This document shows, piece after piece, positions 54,013 through 62,708 of a DNA stretch of 64,000 bases (positions are counted from its first letter, which is position 1; every line of letters starts with the position of its first letter). The notes under the pieces are model-generated. The model was not told where the DNA came from and did not search any database. It saw only the letters and a list, made by a program, of their open reading frames with translations. Origin of the DNA: Planococcus rifietoensis (GTDB lineage Bacteria > Bacillota > Bacilli > Bacillales_A > Planococcaceae). The translations under genes were made by a program, and so were the position numbers. Where the stretch lies: the NCBI RefSeq assembly GCF_001465795.2, contig NZ_CP013659.2, positions 1,878,501 through 1,942,500 of the forward strand, in the 5' to 3' direction.

Positions 54013-54884
54013 CTCAATGCCTGCATATCATCGGCAAGCGCGGATGTAAATGCCAGCCGTTTCCCGGAGACGGGATGATCGAGCTGCAATTCCGTGCAAT
54101 GCAGCGCTTGCCTTTCGATTAACTTGAGTCCACCGCCGTATAAATCGTCCCCAAGCAGCGGATGCCCGATATGGGCTAGATGAACGCGTATTTGGTGGGT
54201 CCTGCCTGTATTTAACTTCAGCCGGACATGGCTCATCCCGCCGCCCGACTGGATTAATTCCAGCTCCGTCTCGGCAAACTTGCCCTCTTCCCTCACTTCG
54301 CGTTCGATGATGCTGGTGCCTTTTCTGGCGATTGGGGCGGTGATTACCATTTTTCCAGCAGTCACTTCACCGTGCACAAACGCTTCATAGCGCCGGTTCA
54401 TGCGCTTTTCCTGTTGCTGGACGGATAGCAGATGATGGATATGGCGGTTTTTGGCGATGCATACTAGCCCCGATGTATCTTTATCAAGGCGAGTCGCAAT
54501 ATGCAATGTGGACGGGATAGCATGACGTTCGAAATGCCCTGCGACAATATTCGCCAAACTGCCGAACGGCTGTTCACGCGATGGGATGGTATTTTGCCCT
54601 GGCGGCTTTTCGACAATCAACAACGCGTCGTCTTCATAGACGATGGCAAGCGGCCCATTTTCTGCCGTTAAGCCTTTGCCTTGTGTTTCTTTCGGAAAAA
54701 TAACGGTCACAGCATCCCCAATTTCGAGCGGATGCCTGACCGTCACTTCCGAACCGTTGACCAGCAAATAGCCCCCGCTATACTTCACAGAAGCCAAGGT
54801 CCTTTTGGAAATGCCATAGTTTTGCAGCGCTTCCCGTAACAGGCCGCGCTTTTTTGCAGTGAATTCAACTTGAAATGCTTTCAT
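54009..54884 (-). CDS. RluD-family pseudouridine synthase (YjbO-like)
   Basis: This 291-residue RNA pseudouridine synthase has an S4-like N-terminal RNA-binding part (about 10-70) and the catalytic motif TRLDKDTSGLV near residue 130, with GRTHQIRVHLAHIGHPLLGD later. The target uridine is not known. The ATG at 54884 (MKAFQVEFTAKK) follows CGGAGGATTG; longer in-frame starts overlap nadK. It is the last gene of the sasB-nadK-rluD operon. Confidence 0.93.
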   Translation of the reverse strand: MKAFQVEFTAKKRGLLREALQNYGISKRTLASVKYSGGYLLVNGSEVTVRHPLEIGDAVTVIFPKETQGKGLTAENGPLAIVYEDDALLIVEKPPGQNTIPSREQPFGSLANIVAGHFERHAIPSTLHIATRLDKDTSGLVCIAKNRHIHHLLSVQQQEKRMNRRYEAFVHGEVTAGKMVITAPIARKGTSIIEREVREEGKFAETELELIQSGGGMSHVRLKLNTGRTHQIRVHLAHIGHPLLGDDLYGGGLKLIERQALHCTELQLDHPVSGKRLAFTSALADDMQALS

Positions 54885-54888
54885 ATCT

Positions 54889-55698
54889 TCAATCCTCCGA
54901 CAGTTCGCTGTCGATGAATGAGTCATGGACGCGACGCCAAAACGGGAATGCACGGAAACGGGCGAAGCGTACTTTTTCTTTCGCCACCCGATATTCGATC
55001 GATTCGACGTCTTTGTGCAGCAATTGAAAATGGTCGATCGTCACCATGAAATCGGGTGCCTTCACCGGCAGCAAAGTGCAGCGGTGATGGGACGGCAACA
55101 CAAGCGGCGATCCGACAGTCCGGAACACCCGGTTGTTAATCGAAGCCATCTCGGTCAATTGCATCGCCGGCAAGGATGGATGGATAATCGCCCCGCCGAG
55201 CGCTTTATTATACGCCGTGCTTCCTGAAGGCGTCGACATGCACAACCCGTCCCCGCGGAACCGTTCAAAATGGCTGTCGTTCAAAAAGACATCCATCACG
55301 AGCGTAACATCAGGGGATTTCACGGTCGATTCGTTTAACGCCAAATAGGTGGACGATTCCTGGTCGCTCCGGTAATGCACCGTCACTTCCAGCAAAGGAT
55401 ATTCAATGACTTCAAATTCCTTTTTCGCGATCGCCAAGACGAGCTTCTCGATCTCGATCGGCTTCCAGTCCGCATAAAATCCTAAGTGGCCCGTATGGAT
55501 TCCGACGAATGCGACAGCATCCAAACGGTCGCTGTACTTATGGAATGCATGGAGCAAAGTGCCGTCCCCGCCAATCGATAAGACGATCTGCGGGGATTCC
55601 TCGTTCCATTCCATGCCGAAATCCTCTAGATATTCACGGGCCTCTTCCATCAATCGGTTGGACAGATCATCACTTCTCGATATGATATAAAATTTCAT
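54889..55698 (-). CDS. nadK: NAD kinase
   Basis: This ATP/polyphosphate-dependent NAD kinase makes NADP. The 269-residue protein carries [17 protein letters not shown] (GGDG motif near residue 44), [11 protein letters not shown] and the nucleotide-binding [20 protein letters not shown]. The start overlaps the end of the alarmone synthetase gene by four bases (ATGA) with AAAGGATAC upstream. The operon matches yjbM-yjbN-yjbO of B. subtilis. Confidence 0.96.
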   Translation of the reverse strand: MKFYIISRSDDLSNRLMEEAREYLEDFGMEWNEESPQIVLSIGGDGTLLHAFHKYSDRLDAVAFVGIHTGHLGFYADWKPIEIEKLVLAIAKKEFEVIEYPLLEVTVHYRSDQESSTYLALNESTVKSPDVTLVMDVFLNDSHFERFRGDGLCMSTPSGSTAYNKALGGAIIHPSLPAMQLTEMASINNRVFRTVGSPLVLPSHHRCTLLPVKAPDFMVTIDHFQLLHKDVESIEYRVAKEKVRFARFRAFPFWRRVHDSFIDSELSED

Positions 55699-56372
55699 GT
55701 ATCCTTTCGACCTCCTTCCGCATCCGCCGGAAATCGTGTTCCCGGAGATTCTTTGTATTCGCTGAAATATGCTTGCGCTTCCTGGATTTCATCCCTGATC
55801 TGCGTCATTTCCTCGTCGAGCTGGAATGCCGCTTCCGCCGCACGCTGCAGCCGGAGCTTAATCTCCTCGGGGAATACGCCTTTGTATTTGTAGTTCAAGG
55901 AATGCTCAATCGACGCCCAGAAATTCATCGCCAAAGTACGGATTTGGATTTCTGCGAGGATCAACTGCTCGCCGTCTATGGTTTGTACCGGATACTCGAC
56001 AATGACATGATACGAACGATAGCCACTTTGCTTTTCATGCGAAATATAATCCTTTTCTTCGACAATGCGTAAATCGTTGCGTTGACGCAACAGCTCCACG
56101 ACGGTTTCGATATCTCCAACGAATTGGCACATCATCCGCAACCCGGCGATGTCCTGCAAATTACGGGCCAATTCTTCCGATGGTTCAAACAACAACCCTT
56201 TTTCCAAGGTCTTATCATAAATGCTCGCTAGCGGCTTCACACGCCCGGTAACGAACTCAATCGGTGAATTCGTGTTATTTGTTTCAAATTGCTTGCGCAT
56301 GCCTTTGAATTTCACTTTCATCTCGTCGACCGCCTGTTTGTACGGCGCCAAAAAACGATTCCATTGCCCCAT
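55695..56372 (-). CDS. yjbM: Small alarmone synthetase (YjbM/SasB/RelQ)
   Basis: This 225-residue GTP pyrophosphokinase without hydrolase or regulatory domains makes (p)ppGpp under envelope or alkaline stress. Synthetase motifs are visible: [18 protein letters not shown] (about 36-55), [32 protein letters not shown] and [27 protein letters not shown] precedes the ATG. It is the first gene of the operon with nadK. Confidence 0.95.
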   Translation of the reverse strand: MGQWNRFLAPYKQAVDEMKVKFKGMRKQFETNNTNSPIEFVTGRVKPLASIYDKTLEKGLLFEPSEELARNLQDIAGLRMMCQFVGDIETVVELLRQRNDLRIVEEKDYISHEKQSGYRSYHVIVEYPVQTIDGEQLILAEIQIRTLAMNFWASIEHSLNYKYKGVFPEEIKLRLQRAAEAAFQLDEEMTQIRDEIQEAQAYFSEYKESPGTRFPADAEGGRKDT

Positions 56373-56487
56373 GTCTGGCCCTCCTCACTGCTTTGCCCAT
56401 TTCACTATTCATTAAGCCCAGCACAGGGCTGATTCTTCATAACGCTATTTTACCACAGCAATGCTCTGCGTTGCAGATTGCACCCAA

Positions 56488-56640
56488 CTATCCGATAATG
56501 AAATTAACGGCTATCCCAAGAGCAATCGGCACGAGCATGAGATTCCCGCTCCTCACCGGTTGACCAACCCTATTTTGGCCATGCTGCTTGTTTCCAAGAG
56601 CAAAGCGAACAGCATCGCAAAAGCAGGAGTAATGAGGTGA
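56488..56640 (-). pseudogene. Possible remnant of a membrane-protein gene
   Basis: In the yjbM-yjbK intergenic region the minus strand has an open stretch reading ...GQPVRSGNLMLVPIALGIAVNFIIG before a stop at 56488. It looks like the hydrophobic end of a membrane protein but has no start or ribosome site at its beginning. A short internal frame (ATG after GAGGAGCGG, MLVPIALGIAVNFIIG) would give a 16-residue hydrophobic peptide. It is either a decayed gene end or a micropeptide, or chance. Confidence 0.3.
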
Positions 56641-56644
56641 ACAG

Positions 56645-57214
56645 ATGACAAAAGAACTCGAAATCGAATTCAAGAACATGCTGACAAAAGAAGAGTATAG
56701 CAAATTATTGGCGGAGCAAAACACCTCCCCGATCAGCCAGACCAATCATTATTTCGACACGTCCGATTTCCAGCTGCGCGATCAAAAGGCAGCCCTGCGT
56801 CTGCGCAGCATCGGCAGCCATTTTGAATGCACACTTAAAACACCGGCCGCTTCCGGAAATTACGAAACAACCGACAGCTTGGACGAACAACAGGCGTCAG
56901 CTATCCTGGACTTCGGGCAGTTCGATGCGCCGGAAGTTTCCGCTGAGCTCGAACGGCTTGGTGTCTCTCCGTCCGATTTGGTGCTTATCGGTTCCCTAAC
57001 GACCCATCGTGTTGAATCTGCTTACGAAGGCGGGCTTCTCGTTCTGGACCATTCAGAATACTTAGGGGTGGAAGATTACGAACTGGAATACGAAGTTACA
57101 GACGAGGCTGCCGGCAAGCGGAGTTTCCTCTCTTTGCTCGAAGAGAAGTGTATACCTGTGCGCCCTGCAGACAAGAAAATCGCGCGTTTTATGAAGGCGG
57201 CTTCCAAGCACTAA
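56645..57214 (+). CDS. yjbK: CYTH-domain protein (YjbK-like)
   Basis: This is a 189-residue CYTH/triphosphate tunnel metalloenzyme. The defining ExExK motif is in ELEIEFKN (residues 4-11), with RLRSIGSHFECTLK and later DYELEYEV supplying further tunnel residues. Such enzymes hydrolyse inorganic or nucleoside triphosphates or bind polyphosphate; the role of YjbK is unproven. TGAGGTGAAC precedes the ATG. It is divergent from yjbM. Confidence 0.92.
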   Translation: MTKELEIEFKNMLTKEEYSKLLAEQNTSPISQTNHYFDTSDFQLRDQKAALRLRSIGSHFECTLKTPAASGNYETTDSLDEQQASAILDFGQFDAPEVSAELERLGVSPSDLVLIGSLTTHRVESAYEGGLLVLDHSEYLGVEDYELEYEVTDEAAGKRSFLSLLEEKCIPVRPADKKIARFMKAASKH

Positions 57215-57310
57215 AGGCAGCACAGCCGTTCGGTGGCATGCGATTTGTTTGAGATATTTACCAGGCGTTGATAGAATGGATTTACAGCAAACACAAAGGG
57301 GACAAGACTG

Positions 57311-57709
57311 ATGACTGGAAAACCGCTTATTCCGTACGATGAAATCGGTGCGGAAACTTTATCAAACCTGGTGGACGCCTTTTATGCACGCGTCTCAGCA
57401 CATCCGCAACTTGCACCCATTTTCCCTGATGACCTGACCGAAACAGCGAGAAAACAAAAACAGTTCTTAACACAATACTTAGGCGGCCCAAATATTTATT
57501 CAGCAGAACACGGGCATCCACGCCTGAAAGCACGCCATCATCCTTTCCCCATCACTCCTGACCGAGCGCAAGCCTGGCTTGAGTGCATGAGTGAAGCGAT
57601 GGATGAAGTGGGGCTCAGCGGCCAATTCCGCGAGACATTTTTTAACCGTCTCGTATTGACCGCCCACCATATGGTGAATGATTACGACAGTGAGGAGGAG
57701 TTGGAGTGA
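57311..57709 (+). CDS. yjbI: Truncated haemoglobin (group II, YjbI-like)
   Basis: This 132-residue 2-on-2 globin of the trHbO group binds O2/NO and is linked to nitrosative stress in Firmicutes. Landmarks are PYDEIGAETLSNLVDAFYARV (pre-A and B helices), FLTQYLGGPNIYSAEHGHPRLKARHHPF (haem-binding region with proximal His) and a final helix with NRLVLTAHHMVND. AAAGGGGACAAG precedes the ATG. Its stop overlaps the spxH start. Confidence 0.93.
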   Translation: MTGKPLIPYDEIGAETLSNLVDAFYARVSAHPQLAPIFPDDLTETARKQKQFLTQYLGGPNIYSAEHGHPRLKARHHPFPITPDRAQAWLECMSEAMDEVGLSGQFRETFFNRLVLTAHHMVNDYDSEEELE

Positions 57710-58503
57710 GCAACCTGGATCTGGCAGAGGAAATCCTCGAACACCAAGTTTCCTGTAAACCAATGGAATTATACGTGTTCATGGATCCGATGAATCCCGC
57801 ATGCTGGGAACTTCAATCCATCATCCGCAAATTGCAAATCGAGTATGGCCATTACTTTTCAATGCGGATGATCTTGAGCACACAATTATCCGCCCTGAAC
57901 ATGAGCGTGAAAAATGCTGATATGACCGGCGACGAGCTTGAACATCCCGCACTTCCATCTGTCGCCATCAAAGCGGCAGAGCTCCAGGGCAAACGTGCAG
58001 GCAATCGATTCCTGTATAAACTGCAAGAACATCTTTTTCTTCAATCAAGAAACGTCACATCTTACGGTGTACTGCTTGAAATCGCGGCAGAAGCGGAATT
58101 GGACCAAGACGAATTCAAGGACGATTTTCACTCGGTCCACAGCGCAAAAGCTTTCCAATGCGATCTTCGCATCACACGGGAAATGGAAATTTCCGAAGTG
58201 CCAAGCATTGTCTTTTTCAATGAATGCATCGAAGACGAAGGCGTCAAAGTTTCAGGCCTTTATTCATACGACGTCTATTTGACCATCCTACAGGAAATGC
58301 TGGGAAAAGACCGGCTCAATCGGCAATCCCCGCCTTCTCTCGATGACTTGTTCATAAAATACCCGACGATGGCGACCCACGAAGTGGCGAGCATCTATAA
58401 TATCAGCGAACAAACCGCAGAACGTGAACTGAAAAAGCAAGTCCTGCAACAAAAACTAGAACGCATTCCAATGCAAGACGAGACCTTGTGGAAAGTAAAA
58501 TAA
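57706..58503 (+). CDS. spxH: ClpXP adaptor protein SpxH (YjbH)
   Basis: SpxH is a thioredoxin-fold adaptor that delivers Spx to ClpXP. The 265-residue protein has the fold region LYVFMDPMNPACWELQSIIRKLQ; here the CxxC of B. subtilis YjbH is replaced by NxxC (Asn30, Cys33), similar to staphylococcal YjbH, which also lacks the first Cys as I recall it. The later AFQCDLRITREMEISEVPSI and GLYSYDVYLTILQEML match the family. The start is a GTG overlapping the globin stop, with GAGGAGG upstream. Its client Spx is encoded 5 kb downstream on the other strand. Confidence 0.93.
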   Translation: MSNLDLAEEILEHQVSCKPMELYVFMDPMNPACWELQSIIRKLQIEYGHYFSMRMILSTQLSALNMSVKNADMTGDELEHPALPSVAIKAAELQGKRAGNRFLYKLQEHLFLQSRNVTSYGVLLEIAAEAELDQDEFKDDFHSVHSAKAFQCDLRITREMEISEVPSIVFFNECIEDEGVKVSGLYSYDVYLTILQEMLGKDRLNRQSPPSLDDLFIKYPTMATHEVASIYNISEQTAERELKKQVLQQKLERIPMQDETLWKVK

Positions 58504-58538
58504 GCTAAGCTCCTAACAGGAGCTTAGCTTATTTTTTT
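58502..58538 (+). terminator. Terminator of yjbI-spxH
   Basis: AAGCTAAGCTCCT and AGGAGCTTAGCTT form a perfect 13-bp stem with an AAC loop, followed by seven T. Confidence 0.93.
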
Positions 58539-58552
58539 CTTCTATATAATAG

Positions 58553-58664
58553 CGAAAGGCGCCTTCCACGTCCGGAAGGCGCCTTTCTTATCTTACACAA
58601 AGGGGATGGGAGAAATGTTCACGCTCAAACAAAGGGGTGTATGTTTGTATGTGATTAATTTCAC
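58553..58664 (-). ncRNA. roxS: Small regulatory RNA RoxS (RsaE)
   Basis: The minus strand from about 58664 reads GTGAAATTAATCACATAC, then a C-rich loop (ACACCCCTTTGTTTG), then the signature TTTCTCCCATCCCCTTTG (complement of 58599-58616), and ends in a 13-bp hairpin (58555-58586). I recall S. aureus RsaE / B. subtilis RoxS having the same order and near-identical C-rich segments, and lying beside pepF/yjbH. RoxS represses central-metabolism and redox mRNAs by pairing at ribosome sites when NADH or NO rises. Length is about 112 nt. Confidence 0.9.
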
Positions 58665-58666
58665 AA
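58650..58666 (-). promoter_or_regulatory. Rex operator at the roxS start
   Basis: TTGTGAAATTAATCACA on the minus strand is an inverted repeat fitting the Rex consensus (TTGTGA-N6-TCACAA, last position differing). It covers the predicted transcription start, as expected for repression that is lifted by NADH. Confidence 0.8.
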
Positions 58667-58670
58667 CCTA

Positions 58671-58699
58671 ATAATATCACGCCATAATAGTTAATGCAA
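58671..58699 (-). promoter_or_regulatory. roxS promoter
   Basis: TTGCAT (58694-58699) and TATTAT (58671-58676) on the minus strand are 17 bases apart and place the start at about 58664. Confidence 0.7.
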
Positions 58700-58703
58700 T
58701 AAA

Positions 58704-58722
58704 TCACAAACATTTTCACAAA
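58704..58722 (-). promoter_or_regulatory. ResD/SrrA-like repeats upstream of roxS
   Basis: Two TTTGTGA heptamers (58716-58722 and 58704-58710, minus strand) start 12 bases apart at about -40 to -58 from the roxS start. The position and motif fit activation by the ResDE (SrrAB) system, known for roxS in B. subtilis. Confidence 0.65.
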
Positions 58723-58922
58723 TCTGTCATAATATCAAACGCTTACATCTATACCTCCTCTGATTTAATTATTTCAAGATAACTAATTCACTTTCTGTAT
58801 CTTATCCTACTTGATGTACGAAATTCCTTTTTTCATTGTGGAATAATAATCATAAAAACTCGATATAGTTTCCCTTACTCCACTGAACCGAAAGTTCGAC
58901 ATGTGCAATTTAAAAAGAACCA
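58723..58922. other. AT-rich gap between roxS control region and pepF
   Basis: Together with roxS this makes up the 472-base interval between spxH and pepF. Apart from a one-mismatch cre-like sequence at 58734-58747, I see no gene, tRNA or clear promoter here. Confidence 0.5.
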
Positions 58923-58923
58923 T

Positions 58924-58957
58924 AAAAAACCTCTGCAGCGTTTGAGCTGCAGAGGCT
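58924..58957 (-). terminator. Terminator of pepF
   Basis: CCTCTGCAGC and GCTGCAGAGG form a perfect 10-bp stem; the minus strand then has six T. Confidence 0.9.
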
Positions 58958-58975
58958 TGGCGTGATGCTCTCTCT

Positions 58976-60784
58976 CTATTTCTTCAACAACAAGGCTTCA
59001 AGTTCTTCAAGCTTCTGCCCAAAGACTTTGCACGCCTCTTCGACCGGCTCGGACGAGGTCATGTCCACACCGGCTTTTTTCAATACTTCAATCGGGTAAT
59101 CGGAGCTGCCCGCTTTCAGGAATTCGTTAATATAACGATCTACAGCGGGCTGCCCTTCTTCAAGGATCTTTTTGCTCAATGCCGTAGCGGCACTGAAGCC
59201 TGTCGCATACTGGAATACATAATAATTATAATAGAAATGTGGGATGCGCGCCCATTCGAGGCCGATTTCCTCATCTACCGCCATCTCTTCGCCGAAATAT
59301 TTTTTGTTCAATTCATAATACACTTCCGTCAAACGGTCAGCCGTCAATGCTTCACCGTTCTGGTCCATCTGATGGATCGTGTGCTCGAATTCAGCAAACA
59401 TTGTCTGGCGGAAAACTGTCCCGCGGAAACCATCCAGCCAGTGGTTAAGCAAGTAAATGCGTTCTTGCTCATCTTCTGTCGTATTGACCAAATGTTCGTT
59501 CAACAAGGCTTCATTCGTCGTCGATGCAACTTCCGCCACGAAGATGGAATAATCGCCGTAGACGAACGGTTGGCTTTCTCTTGTGTAATGGCTATGGACA
59601 CTATGCCCGAATTCGTGCGCCAAGGTGAATAAGTTGTCTACATTGTCCTGCCAGTTCATCAGGATGTAAGGGTTCGTGCCATAAGCGCCGGAAGAATAGG
59701 CACCGCTGCGTTTGCCCTTGTTCTCTTTTACGTCGACCCAGCGGTTATCGATCCCGGATTTGACGATGCCAACGTATTCTTCACCGAGCGCATGCAAGCC
59801 TTCGAGCATCATGCCTGTCGCCTTGTCGTAAGGGATCTCCATTTTGACTTCCTTTACGAGCGGCGTATACATGTCATACATATGGACCTGATCAAGGCCC
59901 AATACTTCCTTGCGAAGCGCTACGTAGCGCTGCAGAAGATGAAGATTGTTGTTGACGGTTTCGACCAATTGATCGTAGACAGCTTCCGGAATATGGTCAT
60001 CCGACAGCGCTGCTTCGCGAGCCGATGAATAGTTACGGATTCTCGCGTGGACATTATCCCGTTTAACATTTCCAGACAAAGTGGATGCAAAGGTGTTACG
60101 GAATTTTCCATATGTCGCATAAACGGCCTTGAATGCGTCTTCACGCACGCGGCGGTCTTTGCTTTCCATGAAACGGATGTAATTGCCATGTGTAATCTGC
60201 ACTTTTTCGCCGTTTTCATTTTCGATTTCCGGAAACTCCAAATCGGCATTATTAAGCATGCCAAAGGTTTCAGAAGATGCCCCGACCACTTCCGATAATT
60301 GCGCAAGAAGGGCTTCTTGCTCTGCTTTCAGTACGTGCGGACGCATCTTATTAAGTTCTTCAAGAGCATGCTTGTATAGTTTCAATCTTTCTTGTTCATC
60401 TACATAGCGGTTCAATTCTGCTTCATCCAAAGACAGGATTTCAGGTGTCATGAAAGACAATCCTGCTGCTGTTTTGGCGAAAAGCGATTTGATGCGGCTG
60501 TCCATCGCCTGGTATATTGAATTCGTCGTATCTTGGTCATAGCGCATATGGGCATATGCGTAGAGCTTGCGCAGGCGCTCCGACAATTCATCTTTATAGC
60601 TTAGCGCGTCGTACAAAGCGTCCGCGCCTCCTGATAGAGTACCTTCATATTGTCCAGCTTTCTCAGCCAGCGCTGAGACGGCTTTGAATTCCTCTTCCCA
60701 TTGTGAATCTGTAGCAAAAATATCTTCCAAGCGCCACGTTAGTTCTGCAGGCACTTGATCTCTGGTCAATAATTTTTCCGTCAT
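58976..60784 (-). CDS. pepF: Oligoendopeptidase F
   Basis: This 602-residue M3-family zinc oligopeptidase degrades peptides of roughly 7-17 residues in the cytosol. The zinc motif is FTLAHEFGHSVHSHY (about residue 387), with the third ligand Glu in the following SIFVAEVASTTNE. The start MTEKLLTRDQVPAELTWRLEDIF at 60784 follows GAGGAGGCAG; the longer in-frame extension overlaps coiA. It corresponds to yjbG, next to coiA, in B. subtilis. Confidence 0.96.
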   Translation of the reverse strand: MTEKLLTRDQVPAELTWRLEDIFATDSQWEEEFKAVSALAEKAGQYEGTLSGGADALYDALSYKDELSERLRKLYAYAHMRYDQDTTNSIYQAMDSRIKSLFAKTAAGLSFMTPEILSLDEAELNRYVDEQERLKLYKHALEELNKMRPHVLKAEQEALLAQLSEVVGASSETFGMLNNADLEFPEIENENGEKVQITHGNYIRFMESKDRRVREDAFKAVYATYGKFRNTFASTLSGNVKRDNVHARIRNYSSAREAALSDDHIPEAVYDQLVETVNNNLHLLQRYVALRKEVLGLDQVHMYDMYTPLVKEVKMEIPYDKATGMMLEGLHALGEEYVGIVKSGIDNRWVDVKENKGKRSGAYSSGAYGTNPYILMNWQDNVDNLFTLAHEFGHSVHSHYTRESQPFVYGDYSIFVAEVASTTNEALLNEHLVNTTEDEQERIYLLNHWLDGFRGTVFRQTMFAEFEHTIHQMDQNGEALTADRLTEVYYELNKKYFGEEMAVDEEIGLEWARIPHFYYNYYVFQYATGFSAATALSKKILEEGQPAVDRYINEFLKAGSSDYPIEVLKKAGVDMTSSEPVEEACKVFGQKLEELEALLLKK

Positions 60785-60836
60785 TTGGCTGCCTCCTCTT
60801 TCCCTTGTTTCGGGAAACGAATTACACCTTATTTTC

Positions 60837-61925
60837 TCAATTTTCCCACGCTTTTGCAAGCAGATGATAGGAAATATCCACCACTTCCGAAAAACACGCG
60901 GAACGGCTATTTCGATAAAGGGTTTCATACGCCGAAAGCACCTGCAAAGGCAAGGCCATATCTATGCCACAAGGCGCAGTCTTGACCAGCTGGTCAGCCA
61001 GCAAAGTTTCCACAGGCTTTCCTGATTCGATCATGAGGGCCGTTTTTAACTGCCAAATAAGAGGATGTTCCAGAAATAAGTGCCCGCCAGCGAAGGGCAA
61101 TCCAAAAATCGGCGGAATGGCTTCCTTATCCAGTCGGAGTTCGTAGCTCAATCGCCAGAACGGGTTTCTCATCCGGTTTTTCGCTAATAACTGGGAACGG
61201 ATGTATTTATTTTTTTCTATTCGCATGAGCGATATTGCCTGCCTGTACTCTTCCATTGTTATTATTTTCGGCACCGCAAAAGGAAAAACTTGTTCCGCCA
61301 ATGGCAAAAGCGATACTTTTCCGATCCAACGGTTGGCGTGTATATAAAAAAGGTTGGAGTAGTAAACGAAGAGAGATTGTTTGGGGTTGAATTGCAGGAG
61401 GTGGGGATAAAGCGGCGCGCTGCGGAACATCGCTTTTTCGAACGGGCGGATCTGGACAATGCCTAATCCTTTATCCGGTACTGTCTCTATTCCGCGGATC
61501 CAGATGGCGTGAAGGCCCATCTTGGTATACCCTTGGCTGCGCTTTACAACCTGTTCGGCGGGCAGGGGGCTGCATTGGATTTCAATTGCCGTTTTTTTAA
61601 CCAACAGGTCCGGTCGCTGTTTGATCGGCGACAAGTATTGTTCAACATGAACCGGGATGGTGTTGTCGTTAAAAAAAGAGGCTAGACTGGATTTGCCAAG
61701 CAGATGAAGCGCCGTTTCCGGTTCACCGCCTGGCGTACAGGAAAATTGCTGGAGATGGGCGAAATGGGGGATTTTAGTCGTGCCGACTTTCAAGAGGACT
61801 GGGGATTTACAGGCGGGGCATTGAAAGCTTCGGTCCTTTCTTAGTTGAACCAGTTGTTGCCTTGTATGATAAGCCTGCAGCGTAAATAAACGGCCTTGAT
61901 CGAGTGCTGTCAGTATATGAATCAC
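60837..61925 (-). CDS. coiA: Competence protein CoiA-like nuclease
   Basis: This protein of about 362 residues has a CoiA zinc-finger-like part (FQCPACKSPVLLKVG...IPHFAH, about 30-60) and a PD-(D/E)xK-type nuclease core (QRPDLLVKKTAIEIQCSPL, about 120-140). CoiA is induced in competence and aids recombination of incoming DNA. The start is unclear: a long purine-rich AAAAAAAGGAGGGTGAT is followed by no ATG. GTG at 61925 touches that site, ATA at 61916 is at ideal distance, and ATG at 61958 lies upstream without a site. It sits between mecA and pepF as in B. subtilis. Confidence 0.87.
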   Translation of the reverse strand: MIHILTALDQGRLFTLQAYHTRQQLVQLRKDRSFQCPACKSPVLLKVGTTKIPHFAHLQQFSCTPGGEPETALHLLGKSSLASFFNDNTIPVHVEQYLSPIKQRPDLLVKKTAIEIQCSPLPAEQVVKRSQGYTKMGLHAIWIRGIETVPDKGLGIVQIRPFEKAMFRSAPLYPHLLQFNPKQSLFVYYSNLFYIHANRWIGKVSLLPLAEQVFPFAVPKIITMEEYRQAISLMRIEKNKYIRSQLLAKNRMRNPFWRLSYELRLDKEAIPPIFGLPFAGGHLFLEHPLIWQLKTALMIESGKPVETLLADQLVKTAPCGIDMALPLQVLSAYETLYRNSRSACFSEVVDISYHLLAKAWEN

Positions 61926-62022
61926 CCTCCTTTTTTTCAGTTTACTCGGAAGGTCCATTGCGCGCAATACGAAAAATACTGCCGGCTTCAAGAAAACCAC
62001 CTTTGCTTTCACTCCATAAGCG

Positions 62023-62053
62023 CAAAAAAAAACCTCCTATAAAGGAGGTTTTT
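62023..62053 (-). terminator. Terminator of mecA
   Basis: AAAACCTCC and GGAGGTTTT pair around TATAAA with a T run on the minus strand, touching the mecA stop codon. Confidence 0.88.
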
Positions 62054-62708
62054 ATCCAAAATAATGCAGCACGTTCGGAAGCGCTTCTTCTTTAAAGATC
62101 GGCTTGCCATACTCTTCAAGACGATGAATCGTCATTGGAGTTTGCTGCAAGTATTCGGTGATGACGCTTAATTGATCTTTGACATCTTTTTCGGAATGAA
62201 GGATTTCATCGAACTTCACGTGCATATAGTACTTTCCGTCAAAGTGGTACAATGCCGTGTCGACCGGCATATACATGAGGCGCTTCGCAATCGGAAGCAA
62301 TTCTTCCACTTCAGATAGAACAAACGAGTATTCAAGTTTCTTCGTATCGCCCTCGTCGTAAACCGGTTCGAATTCATCAAATTCCTGTGAACCAGCTTCT
62401 TCTCCTGAAAACATCTTGCGGCGTTCTTCTATATCATCCGGCAAATCAAGTTTTTGCCCGTCTTTCGTCAATTGCGCACGAGTGACAGTGACTTCAAGTC
62501 CTTTGTCCATGGCTTGCACTTGGATCCACAGCGGCCCTTCCATAACGAAATCGGCTTCTTCATTGACTTCATCCATCATTTCCCAGAAAAGCTCTTCGCT
62601 TTTGTCTCTGTTAAACCAAATTTCGTCACGGCTGAACCCTCGCTCTTCAACATCAAGATAGGAAATGTAAAATTTCACTGTGTTGTCGTTAATGCGTTCT
62701 ATTTCCAT
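62052..62708 (-). CDS. mecA: ClpC adaptor protein MecA
   Basis: This is a 218-residue adaptor that assembles ClpCP and targets ComK and other clients. The N-terminal client-binding part starts MEIERINDNTVKFYISYLDVEERGFSRDEIWFNR, followed by an acidic linker (about 85-115) and the C-terminal ClpC-binding domain (EYSFVLSEVEELLPIAKRL onward). The ATG at 62708 follows AAAGGAGAGG. A TATAAT box lies at 62778-62783. The neighbours coiA and spx match the Bacillus order. Confidence 0.95.
   Translation of the reverse strand: MEIERINDNTVKFYISYLDVEERGFSRDEIWFNRDKSEELFWEMMDEVNEEADFVMEGPLWIQVQAMDKGLEVTVTRAQLTKDGQKLDLPDDIEERRKMFSGEEAGSQEFDEFEPVYDEGDTKKLEYSFVLSEVEELLPIAKRLMYMPVDTALYHFDGKYYMHVKFDEILHSEKDVKDQLSVITEYLQQTPMTIHRLEEYGKPIFKEEALPNVLHYFG

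Noticed and set aside
58615..58671. 19-codon plus-strand frame (MFTLKQRGV...) with AAAGGGGATGGG upstream
   Set aside because: The apparent ribosome site is the complement of the RoxS C-rich loop, and the frame is antisense to the RNA and its Rex site.
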